The notes: generated from the sequence alone by a model not told the origin. A DNA stretch of 64,000 nt from Acidimicrobium ferrooxidans (GCA_020723485.1 DYIU01000002.1:653543-717542); one strand, 5' to 3'; positions 41,842 through 51,350 are shown, counted from the stretch's first letter. Numbers and translations are program-made.

Positions 41842-44800
41842 GTGAACTTGGAACCTGACAGAACCCCGAGGATACTGGTGGTCGAGGATGAGCCCGAGAC
41901 CGCGGAGGTCCTGAAGGGACTGCTCGAGCTGAAGAACTCCGCTGAGGTGGAGACCACGGGGAGCATCCGGGGAGCGCGGGAGCGCATCGCCTCTTCGGGC
42001 TTCGACCTCGTCACCGTCGACCACAAGCTGCCTGACGGCTCCGGGCTCGACCTCCTGTCCGAACTGACCTCCAGCGGGAGCCGCCTCCCGGTCATCGTGG
42101 TGACGGGCCGCGGAGACGAGGAGGTCGCAGCGGCAGCGTTTCAGCGCGGTGCCTCGGGGTACGTGGTCAAGAACGACAGGCTCGCGACGGCGCTCCCGGA
42201 AGCCGTCGAGAGAGCGTTGAGGGATTTCGTCCTGATGAAGGCTGTCGAAGCGGTCCGGGAGAGCGAATCCTTCTACCACACACTGTTCAACGAAGCTACC
42301 GACCCCTTGTTCATCGAGACTCCGGACGGCGAGATAGAAGAGGTGAACCTCGCCGCCACCCTGATGCTCGGATACACACACGATGAACTCGTCGGCAAGT
42401 CTGCCCTCGACCTGATCCCGCCCGCCAGGCGCAGGGAGTTCGAGGACGCGGTCGCGACCCTCGTGGCGGGCGAGGCGATTGAGTTCGAGAACATCACCAA
42501 GAGCGGGGCCCTGATACCTGTCGAGGTCATCGCCAAGGAGGTCATGACACGGCGTGGCACGCGGTACGTCATTGTGGCAAGGGACCTGACCGAGCGCAAG
42601 CGGACCAGGAAGGCGCTCGAGAATGAGCGCGCCTTCAAGGAGGACGCCCTCAACGTGATCCCCGACATCTTCGTGGTGGCCAACCTGGAGGGCAGCTTCT
42701 ACAAGTGGAACGAGAGCTTCCGCGAGGTCACTGGATACTCCGACGAGGAGATCGACGCGATGCGGACTTTCGAGTTCTTCTCCCCCGAGGACTACATGCA
42801 GATGATGGCAGCGGTGGAAGGCGTCGCCCAGACCGGGCTTTCGCAGACGATCGAGCTCTCCCTGGTCGCCAAGGACGGCCGGAGGCTGCCCTACGAGTTC
42901 ACCGGCTCTCTGATGCGCGACTCGGACGGAAACCCCCTGGGTATCGCCGGCACCGGCCGTAACATAACCGACAGGAAGCGCGCGGAAGAGGCGCTCAGGA
43001 ACGTTATTAAGGAGACCAACGAGCGCAGGGAGGAGATAACGGCGCTGCTCGAGAGCACCCGGCTGGTCCTCGAGCACAAGGAGTTCAGGAAGGCCGCCAG
43101 GGAGATTTTCGACCTCTGCTGGAAACTCGTCGGCGCGGAGGCGGGCTTCGTCGCGGTCCTCGAGGAAGGAGGGGGCGGCCTCATCCTCGTCGAGCCCGAG
43201 GAACTGCGCGAGAGGTTCGAGGAGGCCGTTAGCATGCCGATAAGCCGAATCGGGACCCCGGCGTTCAAATCCGGCAAGGCCTTCTACGAGAACGATTTCC
43301 GTACCAGTGAGCTTGCCGACATGATCACGTCGGAGCAGCACCTGGCCATAGAAAGCATCCTGATAGCGCCCCTCCTTGTCGAGGGCGAGCCCGCAGGCAT
43401 GATGGGCCTGGCGAACAAGCCCGGCGGCTTCACGGGCAGGGACGCGCTCATGGCGTCGGCGTTCGGCGAAGTTGCCTCAGTGGCATACCGGGACAGCAAG
43501 ACGATGCAGCTGCTGCGGAGCAGCGAGGAGCGCTTCCGCTCTGTGGCCGAAACCGCCATGGAGGCAATAATCTGCGCCGACAGCGACGTGAACATCGACT
43601 TCTGGAACAGGGGAGCGGAGAACATATTCGGCTACAAGGCCGAGGAGATGCTCGGCAGGCCCCTCACCTCGATACTGCCGGAGCGAGAGCGCAAGGCGCG
43701 CCTTGAATCGATGATGAGGGAGCTCTCCGGGGGAAGCGCGGGTGGCCGGATATTCGAGCTGCCGGGGTTGAAGAAGGACGGCACCGAGTTCTCGATGGAG
43801 CTGTCGAGGTCTACCTGGAAATCCGCCACGGGCGAGCCGAACTTCGCGCTGATAGTACGTGATGTCACGGTGAGGAAGCAGGCAGAGGCGATCCTCAAGG
43901 ACTCGGAGGAGCTCTATCGCACCCTCCTTCACACCTCCCCGGATGCTGTCGTCATCTTCGACCTGAAAGGGAAGCTGGTTGACCTGTCGCAGAGAGCCGT
44001 GGAGCTGTACGGTTTTAGCGAAGCATCGGAAGCGCAGGGAGCCGACGCCCTCGACTACATAGCCCAATCCGACAGGGCGAAGGCGGTCGAAGCGATCGAG
44101 AGGGAGCTCAAGGGCGAGGTGCCCAGGAACCTCGAGCTCAACATGGTCCGCTCAGACGGGGTCGAGTTCGTGGCCGAGGTGAGCGGTTCCTGCATCCGCG
44201 ACGGGGAAGGGAGGCCGTGGGGATTCATCAACATCATCAGGGACATCACCGAGCGAAAGAGGGCCGAGCACGAGCTCCTGGTGCTCAACCAGGAACTCGA
44301 GGGGTACGCCCACCTTGTTTCCCATGACCTCAAGGGGCCGCTCGGCTCGATGATGGCTGCCAGCCTGGCCTTGCGAGGCCTCTTGAAAAGCGAGTGGGAC
44401 GACCAGACAGTCGAGGGCGCGCTGGACCTCGTCAACATCATGGAATCCAGTGTCAGGAAATCGACCGTGCTCATAGACGACCTGCTCGAGCTCGCAGAGG
44501 CCGGGCAGAAGCCCTACGACGTAAATGCTGTGGATATAACCGCTCTGGTCGCACGTATCCTCGGCGACAAAGAGGGGGACCCACGAGCCGCGCGCCTGAA
44601 GGTCCGCCTTGACCCGGACCTGGGTAGCGTCGTAGCGAATGAAACCCATATGTACCTTCTCTTCAGCAACCTGATAACCAACGCGATAAAGCACAACAAG
44701 GCAAGGAAGCCCGAGCTGGCGATCGGGTACTCCGAGCGCGGTGAGGACGGCCTGCATCGGTTCCTGGTCAGGGATAACGGGCCCGGGATCGATCCCGCGG

Positions 44801-44961
44801 ACATCGAGAAGATATTCCTTCCCTTTTTCACCGGCGAGACAGGCGAGACCGGCATCGGCCTTGCAACCGTAGCCAAGATAATCGAGCTTTACGGCGGGAC
44901 CATTCGCGCCTATAACGACGGCGGCGCCTGCTTCGAGTTCACCCTCCGCGACTACTCCTGA
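41842..44961 (+). CDS. Hybrid receiver-PAS-GAF-PAS histidine kinase
   Basis: A soluble kinase of about 1039 residues. An N-terminal receiver domain (ILVVEDEPE, phospho-acceptor Asp60 in VTVDHKLPDG) precedes two PAS domains (about 135-250 and 258-385), a GAF domain (about 410-550), two more PAS domains (about 560-680 and 690-810), then HisKA (His828 in SHDLKGPL) and HATPase (NAIKHNK, DNGPGIDPAD, GIGLATVAK). The start is uncertain: GTG 41842 or TTG 41848 lie just before the receiver domain, with GGTGGGGC nearby; ATG 41785 is an alternative. It is a paralogue of the MEDS kinase. The output partner is not nearby. Confidence 0.85.
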   Translation: MNLEPDRTPRILVVEDEPETAEVLKGLLELKNSAEVETTGSIRGARERIASSGFDLVTVDHKLPDGSGLDLLSELTSSGSRLPVIVVTGRGDEEVAAAAFQRGASGYVVKNDRLATALPEAVERALRDFVLMKAVEAVRESESFYHTLFNEATDPLFIETPDGEIEEVNLAATLMLGYTHDELVGKSALDLIPPARRREFEDAVATLVAGEAIEFENITKSGALIPVEVIAKEVMTRRGTRYVIVARDLTERKRTRKALENERAFKEDALNVIPDIFVVANLEGSFYKWNESFREVTGYSDEEIDAMRTFEFFSPEDYMQMMAAVEGVAQTGLSQTIELSLVAKDGRRLPYEFTGSLMRDSDGNPLGIAGTGRNITDRKRAEEALRNVIKETNERREEITALLESTRLVLEHKEFRKAAREIFDLCWKLVGAEAGFVAVLEEGGGGLILVEPEELRERFEEAVSMPISRIGTPAFKSGKAFYENDFRTSELADMITSEQHLAIESILIAPLLVEGEPAGMMGLANKPGGFTGRDALMASAFGEVASVAYRDSKTMQLLRSSEERFRSVAETAMEAIICADSDVNIDFWNRGAENIFGYKAEEMLGRPLTSILPERERKARLESMMRELSGGSAGGRIFELPGLKKDGTEFSMELSRSTWKSATGEPNFALIVRDVTVRKQAEAILKDSEELYRTLLHTSPDAVVIFDLKGKLVDLSQRAVELYGFSEASEAQGADALDYIAQSDRAKAVEAIERELKGEVPRNLELNMVRSDGVEFVAEVSGSCIRDGEGRPWGFINIIRDITERKRAEHELLVLNQELEGYAHLVSHDLKGPLGSMMAASLALRGLLKSEWDDQTVEGALDLVNIMESSVRKSTVLIDDLLELAEAGQKPYDVNAVDITALVARILGDKEGDPRAARLKVRLDPDLGSVVANETHMYLLFSNLITNAIKHNKARKPELAIGYSERGEDGLHRFLVRDNGPGIDPADIEKIFLPFFTGETGETGIGLATVAKIIELYGGTIRAYNDGGACFEFTLRDYS

Positions 44962-45048
44962 TAGCAGGTTGCTCTCCCTTTGTGGTAGGATTCTTCCTGT
45001 TGTGTTAACAGCCTGACGCCTGGAGGGAGGTACTGAAACCCCCGGCTT

Positions 45049-45138
45049 ATGAGTTCGGTCATCAAGAAACGGCGCAAGAAGATGCGCAAGAAGAAGCATA
45101 AGAAGCAGCTCAAAAAGAACCGCCACAAGAACAAGTAG
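45049..45138 (+). CDS. bS22/AURKAIP1-COX24-type ribosomal peptide, 29 aa
   Basis: A tiny gene for MSSVIKKRRKKMRKKKHKKQ plus nine basic residues, about two-thirds Lys and Arg. The SVIKKRRKKMRKKKHKK pattern is that of the AURKAIP1/COX24 domain, which in mycobacteria is ribosomal protein bS22 of the small subunit and in mitochondria mS38. GGAGGGAGG lies about 18 bases upstream, farther than usual. It stands alone between the hybrid kinase and a convergent operon. It is strong, though not decisive, evidence for an actinobacterial host. Confidence 0.8.
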   Translation: MSSVIKKRRKKMRKKKHKKQLKKNRHKNK

Positions 45139-45170
45139 TAGTTCCTGAAGCTCTTCCCCGCCTGGAGAGC

Positions 45171-47654
45171 CTAGAGCAGAACCCTGAAATCTCCGTTCGG
45201 GGTCCTCCTGGCGGGGGCCCCGTTCACGTCCAGGGTGTACTCCCGCGATGGGCCTGAGAGCTTTATCTCCATCTCGACGGGAGCATCAACGTGCTTCTCC
45301 ACCTCCAGGTAGAGCTTCGAGCCATCAACCTCCAGGCCGTCGACCCGGCAGCCGTTGATCCCGAAGGCCCTCTGCCTCTCAAGGTCCACGTGTATGTCCC
45401 CGTAGTGCTTCTGAGCGTAGGCCGCCGCCTGGCACGCGCTGCCGGCGCCCCAGTCTGAATCCAGGAACCCCGGGACCCGGTAGTCGTAGCCGAAGTGCCC
45501 GTAGTTCTCGTTGACGGATCCGGTCTCCTCCGGCGGTGCAGCCCGCATATTGCCTATCGCAACCAGCCTGTTCTCTTCGATGTACATGAGCGTGAAAGCC
45601 GCCCTCAAGGCGGCGATACCCCTCTCCATGTGCTCCGGAAGGCCGGTTATGCGGTAGTAGTCCATCAACAGCGGTGCCATGAGGGCGGTCCGCGAGTCGT
45701 TCCACTCACCGTCGGTGTTCATCGCGCCGAATCCCCCGAACGCGTCGATAGAGAGGAAGGGCGGATCCCAGACCTGCTGCAGCAGGCACAGGTGGTTGAG
45801 CACCTCGAGCCCGAGTGACAGGTAGTCCGGGTCGAGCGTCGACAGGTATGCGAGCCTCAGGGCTTCAGCAGCCCAGTACATGCTCATCGCGTTCTGAGGA
45901 AACGAACCGGTGTAAGTGTCGAAGAAGCCGAGCTTCTTGTGGGAACAGGAGTAGAACGTCTCGTAATCGAACCACTTCTGCTGTGGGATGACTTCCGTGG
46001 CCAGGAAATCGCAGGCCTTGATGGCGGCCTCGAGATAGCGCGCGTCGCTCTCGACGGCGAAGAGGCGCGCCAGGAACATCGCCGGGCAGGCCGTGGTGGC
46101 GCTCTCCCTGAGCTCGGGCTCCGAGGTCACGGTGTCGCCGGAGGGTCGGACCCACGAGGGAAACGCGCCTGAAGGCAGCTGCGCCTTCAGAAAGAACCCC
46201 GCGAGCTCGTGGCACCTCGCCAGGAGCCTCGGGTCTCCTTCGTGGTCCGTGAACCACATCGTCATATAGTAACCAGTCGTGGCGCAGTCGGCAGTGTGGT
46301 ACCAGTCGACGTGCTTGAAGCCGCGGGTCCCCTTTGACCAGAACAGGCCCTCGTCGGTCGCGTAGCACACCGCCGGGACCGCTCCCTCCTCGCGGGGTGC
46401 CAGGATGGCCAGGTTCTTGACCGCCAGCGACCGCTCGAGCAGCTCGTGGTCTCTCCACTTGCGCGCGAACCAGTAAGCCCCGTAAGCGCTCCTCAGGTTG
46501 TTGAACCACGACTGGAACATAATCTGGGGAGGCACCGTCGGCCCGGAGCGGTAGAGCGCCGATTCGATGAAGCGACCCCACTGCCTCTCGGAGGCAGCCT
46601 GTATGACCGTGCGGTTCACCCAGAGCACCAGGTCCTGGTACCGCAGGTACCGCCTGAGCTCACCGAGGCCCATCAGCCGCACGCCCCGGCGGGTCGCGAA
46701 ATGCATGGCGACCGTCCCCCCGCACGGCTGTCCCTCGATGCTGAACCTCCTGAACAGGTCGGGGCGCTTGAACATCCGGTTGAGGCCCGCCGACGCGTAG
46801 CGGTCCAGGCTTGCCGCCTGCGGCGCGCCCGATTCAAGGTGCTTCCGCGCGTAGCTGTCCCAGAGGAAAGCCGTGGCGTCCCTGCGCCCGAAGCCGCCCC
46901 TGTCGAGCGCAAGGTGGTACGCGAGGACCAACGGCGTTCCCGGCGCGTACTCGGTCTCCCTCTGAAAGTCGTTTTCGAAGTACACATGCCCCTTGACCCG
47001 GCTGCGGCCCAGCCCGAAGCACGCGGCCGGCGCGCGGTTCTCGCCTCCGGAGACGAGGAAATCCATGTAGTAACGCGCGCCGCTCTCGATGTAGGCGGGC
47101 TCGAGGAGCTCCAGGTCGGGAATAACGGCAAAGAACACGTCGCCGCTCTGCATCATCACCACCGGCGAGCGGAAGACGTGGTCGCCTATCACCATGTCGG
47201 AGCGGGGCCTCAGGTGCGGCGTATACCAGTAGTCGAGCGACCCGCCGGCCTCGGTCCCGCGTGCTCTGATGAAATCGTAACGGTCGAAGACGCGGTTGAG
47301 CTTGACTTCCACCCCGGGGGTCAGGGTGTGGACCACGTGGACCATGGGCAGGTCCGGGGACAGTGTCACCGTCGTCTCTACCGCGAGCCCGCCCCGGTTG
47401 TCTGAAAACCTCAGCCCGCGGCCGTCCCCGGCCGTCTCCGTGACCGGGGCGGCCTGGGACACCTCGTTTCCGCCCACCACCAGCCGCGGGAAAGCGGCGC
47501 CCTCGTGATAATAGCGGACCTGCCTCGCCCCGAGCAGCACCGCCGGAAGCCACTCACCGTGTCCGTCCGGCACGAGCAGCGTGATGAAAGGGTGCACCCC
47601 TGGCTCGTTGAGCTCGACCCTGACGCGGTCGTTTTCGATGCTCGCAGCCGGCAC
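45171..47654 (-). CDS. Large toroid-fold protein, probable glycan-active enzyme
   Basis: An 827-residue protein without signal peptide. The first 250 residues look like a beta-sandwich (VRVELNEPGVHPFITLLVPDG, VVHTLTPGVEV), followed by a helical part with repeated alpha-hairpins rich in aromatic and acidic residues (FQSWFNNLRSAYGAYWFAR, DWYHTADCATTGYYMTMWF, NTDGEWNDSRTALMAPLL), and a short C-terminal beta domain. This layout is that of (alpha/alpha)6-barrel glycoside hydrolases and polysaccharide lyases, but I cannot place it in a named family. The GTG at 47654 has GGGGAG 5 bases upstream and lies 14 bp after the K+ channel stop; any upstream extension overlaps that gene. Confidence 0.7.
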   Translation of the reverse strand: MPAASIENDRVRVELNEPGVHPFITLLVPDGHGEWLPAVLLGARQVRYYHEGAAFPRLVVGGNEVSQAAPVTETAGDGRGLRFSDNRGGLAVETTVTLSPDLPMVHVVHTLTPGVEVKLNRVFDRYDFIRARGTEAGGSLDYWYTPHLRPRSDMVIGDHVFRSPVVMMQSGDVFFAVIPDLELLEPAYIESGARYYMDFLVSGGENRAPAACFGLGRSRVKGHVYFENDFQRETEYAPGTPLVLAYHLALDRGGFGRRDATAFLWDSYARKHLESGAPQAASLDRYASAGLNRMFKRPDLFRRFSIEGQPCGGTVAMHFATRRGVRLMGLGELRRYLRYQDLVLWVNRTVIQAASERQWGRFIESALYRSGPTVPPQIMFQSWFNNLRSAYGAYWFARKWRDHELLERSLAVKNLAILAPREEGAVPAVCYATDEGLFWSKGTRGFKHVDWYHTADCATTGYYMTMWFTDHEGDPRLLARCHELAGFFLKAQLPSGAFPSWVRPSGDTVTSEPELRESATTACPAMFLARLFAVESDARYLEAAIKACDFLATEVIPQQKWFDYETFYSCSHKKLGFFDTYTGSFPQNAMSMYWAAEALRLAYLSTLDPDYLSLGLEVLNHLCLLQQVWDPPFLSIDAFGGFGAMNTDGEWNDSRTALMAPLLMDYYRITGLPEHMERGIAALRAAFTLMYIEENRLVAIGNMRAAPPEETGSVNENYGHFGYDYRVPGFLDSDWGAGSACQAAAYAQKHYGDIHVDLERQRAFGINGCRVDGLEVDGSKLYLEVEKHVDAPVEMEIKLSGPSREYTLDVNGAPARRTPNGDFRVLL

Positions 47655-47668
47655 TGCCGCTCCCCGTC

Positions 47669-48709
47669 TCAGCGTCTCTTCGGCGCGTTCTCCGCCTCCA
47701 TGAGGGCCATCTGCTCGGGAGTGCCGATGAGCACCAGGAGGTCGTCCTCTTCGATATGGGTATCGACAGATGGATTCGGGTTGAACACCTTCTCCCCTGC
47801 TTTCCTCACCGCCAGTATCGTCACCCCTGTTCGCTCCCTCAGCCTGGTCTGGCTTATACTCTGCCCCAGCAGGCCGGAACCCGGGCCCACCTTCATCTCG
47901 CTCAAGAAATACTCGGGCAGGTTGGTCACCATCGCGATATCGAGGAATTCGCAGGTCCCGGGCCTGACGAGCAGGTTGGCCATCCGCTTGCCCGCGATCT
48001 TGTGCGGGGATATCACCCTGTCGGCGCCCACCATCTCCAGCTTCTGCTCGGACTCGGGCTGGTCCGCGCGGGCGATCAGCAGGATGTTCTGGTTCATCGT
48101 CCTTGCCGTCAACACGACGAAGAGGTTGTCGGCGTCTGAACGAAGGGCGCTCACCAGGCCAACCGCCCGCTCGATTCCCGCGTCGAGCAGGCTCTCGTTC
48201 TCCGTGGCGCTGCCGTGCACGGCGAGGTGTCCTTCCGCCACGCACTCCTTGTAGGTCTCTTCGTCGGTCTCGATGACGACGAACCGTTTGCCCTGGTCCG
48301 AGAGCTCCTCCGCCACACTGCGCCCGACCCTGCCGTACCCGCAGATGATGTGGTGGTTCGAAAGCCCAGCGATGTTGTTCATCATTCTCCTTCGCCCCCA
48401 TACGTCGCCGAGCGCTTCGCTCAGCAGGTACTCGAAGAGCCCCGCGAGGAAGAAGAGCACCGCGCTCACGCCGATCGCTATCAGGAATATCGTGAAGTAC
48501 ATCCCGCCGGTATCGAGATGCCTGACCTCTTTGAATCCGACGGTCGAGATGGTTATTACAGTCATATAGAGGGCCTCGGTGAATGTCATCCTCTCTATCA
48601 GGATGTAACCGACCACACCGATGACCATCACCCCGAGCAGTACACAGACCGAGATGAACACGTGGCGCGCTATCTGCGACCTCTTGACGAGCATCCTCAG
48701 CCGTCTCAA
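47669..48709 (-). CDS. Potassium channel with RCK (TrkA-N and TrkA-C) domains
   Basis: A 346-residue two-helix K+ channel. Two membrane segments (about 18-42 and 68-92) flank the pore loop with filter TVGF (MTVITISTVGFKE). The cytoplasmic part is an RCK/TrkA-N domain (IICGYGRVGRSVAEEL, VVIETDEE) and a TrkA-C domain ending LLVLIGTPEQ. Such channels are gated by Ca2+ or nucleotides and control membrane potential. TTG 48709 follows AGGAGG at about 10 bases, 4 bases after the ribokinase stop; ATG 48694 is an alternative. It is the middle gene of a three-gene operon. Confidence 0.88.
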   Translation of the reverse strand: MRRLRMLVKRSQIARHVFISVCVLLGVMVIGVVGYILIERMTFTEALYMTVITISTVGFKEVRHLDTGGMYFTIFLIAIGVSAVLFFLAGLFEYLLSEALGDVWGRRRMMNNIAGLSNHHIICGYGRVGRSVAEELSDQGKRFVVIETDEETYKECVAEGHLAVHGSATENESLLDAGIERAVGLVSALRSDADNLFVVLTARTMNQNILLIARADQPESEQKLEMVGADRVISPHKIAGKRMANLLVRPGTCEFLDIAMVTNLPEYFLSEMKVGPGSGLLGQSISQTRLRERTGVTILAVRKAGEKVFNPNPSVDTHIEEDDLLVLIGTPEQMALMEAENAPKRR

Positions 48710-48713
48710 ACTC

Positions 48714-49655
48714 TCATATCCTCCTCCTGGAAGGGGCCTGCGCGTGCCTCAGCCCCTCGACCGTCGCACGGTCCGGCATCGATGGCTGTGCCCCCACGAC
48801 GGTAACGGCAGCGGCGCCGGCCGCGTTCGCGAAATCGACAGCGTCGCCTGGGTGCGCCCCTTCGGCCAGCGCCACGGCGAGGCCGGCGGTGAAGGCGTCA
48901 CCGGCGCCGGTAGTGTCCACGGCCTTCACCTGGTACGGCGGGAAATGCCAGGCTTCACCGCCGTCCACGAGCACGGCTCCCGAGCCGCCCATTTTCACCA
49001 CCACTGTGGCACCGGCACGGGTGATGTCCCGGGCCGCCGCCGCCGCGGATTCGACGCCATCGATTACCTTTCCCGTAAGGGCTTCGAGTTCCTTCTCGTT
49101 CGGTGACACCACGTCGAAATGCTCGATGAGCGAGGCATTCACCTGCCTCGGAGGGCCGGCGTCGAGTAATGTGACCAGCCCCCTGCCGCGGGCGCGTCGA
49201 GCCCCTTCGCGCACGACCTCCAGTGGTATCTCCAGCTGAAAGAGCGCCGCGCAGGCGACGTCGTAGCATCCGTCCAGGGGGTCCAGGTCAGCGACGGTCA
49301 TCGCCATATTGGCGCCGGGGTCTACCACTATGGTGTTCGTTCCCGTGTCTTCCTCGACGACGATGAGCGCCACGCCGGTCGCCGAACCGGGCTTCCTGGA
49401 TACGAGAGAAGCGGATACCCCGTATTCCTCGAGCTTGCCGCTGAGGAAATCCCCGAAGTAGTCGTCCCCCGTGCTCGCCAGCAGAGAGGTCGCGGTTCCG
49501 AGCCTGTGGCAGGCCACCGCCTGGTTCGCTCCCTTGCCCCCCGCCACCATACGGAAGCCGTGGGCGTGGACGTTCTCCCCGGGACCGGGGATGCGCGGAG
49601 ATATCACGACCATGTCGAGGTTGATGCTGCCGACTACCAGGATGCCCTTCGACAC
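48714..49655 (-). CDS. Ribokinase-like PfkB-family sugar kinase
   Basis: A 313-residue PfkB carbohydrate kinase closest to ribokinase: VVGSINLDMVV, MVAGGKGANQAVACHRLG (PfkB signature 1), SPNEKELEALTG, and AVDTTGAGDAFTAGLAVALA (signature 2 with the catalytic Asp). It likely phosphorylates ribose or a related sugar. GTG 49655 is chosen for AAAGGGGG just upstream; GTG 49670 lacks a site. Downstream in the same operon are the channel and toroid protein. Together with the aldolase and xylulokinase nearby it suggests pentose use. Confidence 0.88.
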   Translation of the reverse strand: MSKGILVVGSINLDMVVISPRIPGPGENVHAHGFRMVAGGKGANQAVACHRLGTATSLLASTGDDYFGDFLSGKLEEYGVSASLVSRKPGSATGVALIVVEEDTGTNTIVVDPGANMAMTVADLDPLDGCYDVACAALFQLEIPLEVVREGARRARGRGLVTLLDAGPPRQVNASLIEHFDVVSPNEKELEALTGKVIDGVESAAAAARDITRAGATVVVKMGGSGAVLVDGGEAWHFPPYQVKAVDTTGAGDAFTAGLAVALAEGAHPGDAVDFANAAGAAAVTVVGAQPSMPDRATVEGLRHAQAPSRRRI

Positions 49656-49715
49656 GAAGCCCCCTTTCACGGCATGAATCGTAACACAACGTCCCCGGGG
49701 GAACGCCCCGCCCGA

Positions 49716-49778
49716 TGTTGAAGAATGGGGTCAGACCATTTTCGTTGCACTGGCAACATCTTCAACAACAGCAACAGC
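49716..49778 (+). repeat. GGGGTCAG palindromic repeat in a divergent spacer
   Basis: GGGGTCAGACC starts at 49727, followed by the hairpin GTTGC-ACTG-GCAAC (49744-49757). TGTTGAAGA (49716-49724) pairs with TCTTCAACA (49759-49767). It is the sibling of the element at 1193-1244. Unlike the others, it is not at a stop codon but between two divergent genes. Confidence 0.75.
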
Positions 49779-49816
49779 TTGTCCGCTGGACCGCTCAGCG
49801 GACTGGAGGGCTAAAT

Positions 49817-50563
49817 ATGGCAAGGCTCCTGGTCGGCACCTCGGGGTGGGTGTACCCTCACTGGAGAGGGACCTTCTACCCGGGGGACCTGGACGAGCGC
49901 GAGTGGTTCAACCACTATTCACACCGGTTCGACACGGTGGAGATAAACAGCACTTTCTACCGGCTCCCGCCGAGGAGCACTTTCGAAAGCTGGAGCCGCA
50001 ACGCCCCTCCCGGATTCCTGTTCTCCGTCAAGGCCAGCCGCTACATGACCCACGTGAAGAAGCTGAAGGACCCCGAACAGGGAGTCGAGCGATTCTACGG
50101 AAGCCTCGCCGGCATGGGAGACCTCTGCGCCGCCGTACTCTTACAGCTCCCGCCCAGTTGGCGGGCGAACCCCGAGCGCCTGAACGAGTTCCTGGACATC
50201 GTGCCGCGCGAGTACAGGAGCGTCCTCGAGCCGCGGGACCGGTCCTGGCTCCGCGAAGAGGTGTACGAGGTCTTGAGGCGGCACGGCGCGGCGCTCTGCT
50301 TCGCGGACAGCCCGTTCTACCCGGCGCCTGAGACCAGGACGGCGGATTTCTCCTACTACCGGATGCACGGCGGGCGTGGTTCAAGCCGGCCGGGATACAG
50401 CACAAAGGAGCTCGAGGAGCTGGCGGTACGCCTTGGCGGCGAACTGGCGGACCGCCGGGACTGTTTCGTATATTTTAACAACGACTACCGCGCGTATGCC
50501 GTCGCGAACGCGCTCGAGCTGAAGGGCATGCTCGAGGGAAAGGATGGTGTCCAAGATGCCTGA
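49817..50563 (+). CDS. DUF72 (YecE-type) family protein
   Basis: A 248-residue TIM-barrel protein of the DUF72 family: LLVGTSGWVYPHWRGTFYP, WFNHYSHRFDTVEINSTFYRLP, FLFSVKASRYMTHVKKL, VLLQLPPSW, and YYRMHGGRG near the end. Its biochemical role is not established. ATG 49817 has GGAGGG 6 bases upstream; an upstream extension would run through the palindromic repeat. Its stop overlaps the start of the MutM gene, so it may be linked to DNA repair by co-expression. Confidence 0.9.
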   Translation: MARLLVGTSGWVYPHWRGTFYPGDLDEREWFNHYSHRFDTVEINSTFYRLPPRSTFESWSRNAPPGFLFSVKASRYMTHVKKLKDPEQGVERFYGSLAGMGDLCAAVLLQLPPSWRANPERLNEFLDIVPREYRSVLEPRDRSWLREEVYEVLRRHGAALCFADSPFYPAPETRTADFSYYRMHGGRGSSRPGYSTKELEELAVRLGGELADRRDCFVYFNNDYRAYAVANALELKGMLEGKDGVQDA

Positions 50564-51350
50564 GCTGCCGGACGTCGAGGCCAGGAGGCGCTACTTCGAG
50601 GAGGCAACCGCGGGAAAGAAGGTCGAGAAGGTCTCCGTCTCCGACGCCAGGATACTGGACAGGACGACCCCCGCGGCCCTTGCCAGGGGGCTCAAGGGCG
50701 CTCGTTTCACCGACACCAACAGGCGCGGCAAGTACCTGCTGGCCCACACCGACAAACCTGTGACCCTGCTGCTCCACTTCGGCATGACCGGTGACCTCGT
50801 GTATCGTGAGAAAGGTAAGCAGAGGCCGCGGTATGACCGTGCCGCCTTCTGCTTCGAAGGCGGCTCCTGCCTCCACTTCACCGACCAGCGCCTCTTCGGG
50901 AAGGTCGCGCTGTACCGTGAAACGGCCGACGAGGACATACCGGATATCGCGAAACTGGGTCCGGAACCGCTCGGCAGGAGCTTCACCCTCCGCAGGTTCG
51001 CTTCTATCGTCAAGGGCCACCGGACAACGATTCACCAGCTGCTGATGGACCAGGAGCTCATAGCGGGAATCGGCAACATCTTCTCGGACGAGATCACCTA
51101 CCAGGCGGGCGTGCGCCCCGACCGCCTGACGACCAGCCTGTCAGACGAGGAGATAAGGCGCCTGTTCGACAGGACCAAATGGGTATTGAAGCGCGCGATA
51201 CAGCTGAACGCCGACCTCGACGGCCACGCGGACACTTTCATCATACCGAACAGGGGAAAAGACGGGGAGTGCCCCGGCTCTCACGAAAAACTGGCGAGGA
51301 AGACCATCGGGGGACGGACCAGTTACTACTGCCCCTCCTGCCAGAAGTAA
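50556..51350 (+). CDS. mutM: Formamidopyrimidine-DNA glycosylase family protein
   Basis: A 264-residue Fpg/Nei repair glycosylase/AP lyase. The catalytic N-terminal Pro-Glu in MPELPDVE, the NRRGKYLL lysine, LLLHFGMTGD, and the H2TH signature LIAGIGNIFSDEI are all present. The C-terminal zinc finger is unusual: the first pair reads CPGSH instead of CPxC, so His may replace a cysteine, and the second pair is normal (CPSCQK). The start at 50556 overlaps the DUF72 stop by 8 bases and puts proline at position 2, as required. The TAA stop lies in the arm of a palindrome. Confidence 0.9.
   Translation: MPELPDVEARRRYFEEATAGKKVEKVSVSDARILDRTTPAALARGLKGARFTDTNRRGKYLLAHTDKPVTLLLHFGMTGDLVYREKGKQRPRYDRAAFCFEGGSCLHFTDQRLFGKVALYRETADEDIPDIAKLGPEPLGRSFTLRRFASIVKGHRTTIHQLLMDQELIAGIGNIFSDEITYQAGVRPDRLTTSLSDEEIRRLFDRTKWVLKRAIQLNADLDGHADTFIIPNRGKDGECPGSHEKLARKTIGGRTSYYCPSCQK

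Noticed and set aside
47655-48401. A longer leftward reading frame extending the toroid protein to over 1000 residues
   Set aside because: The extra part lies antisense-frame within the K+ channel gene, is Arg/Gly-rich low-quality sequence, and a good start with GGGGAG exists at 47654.
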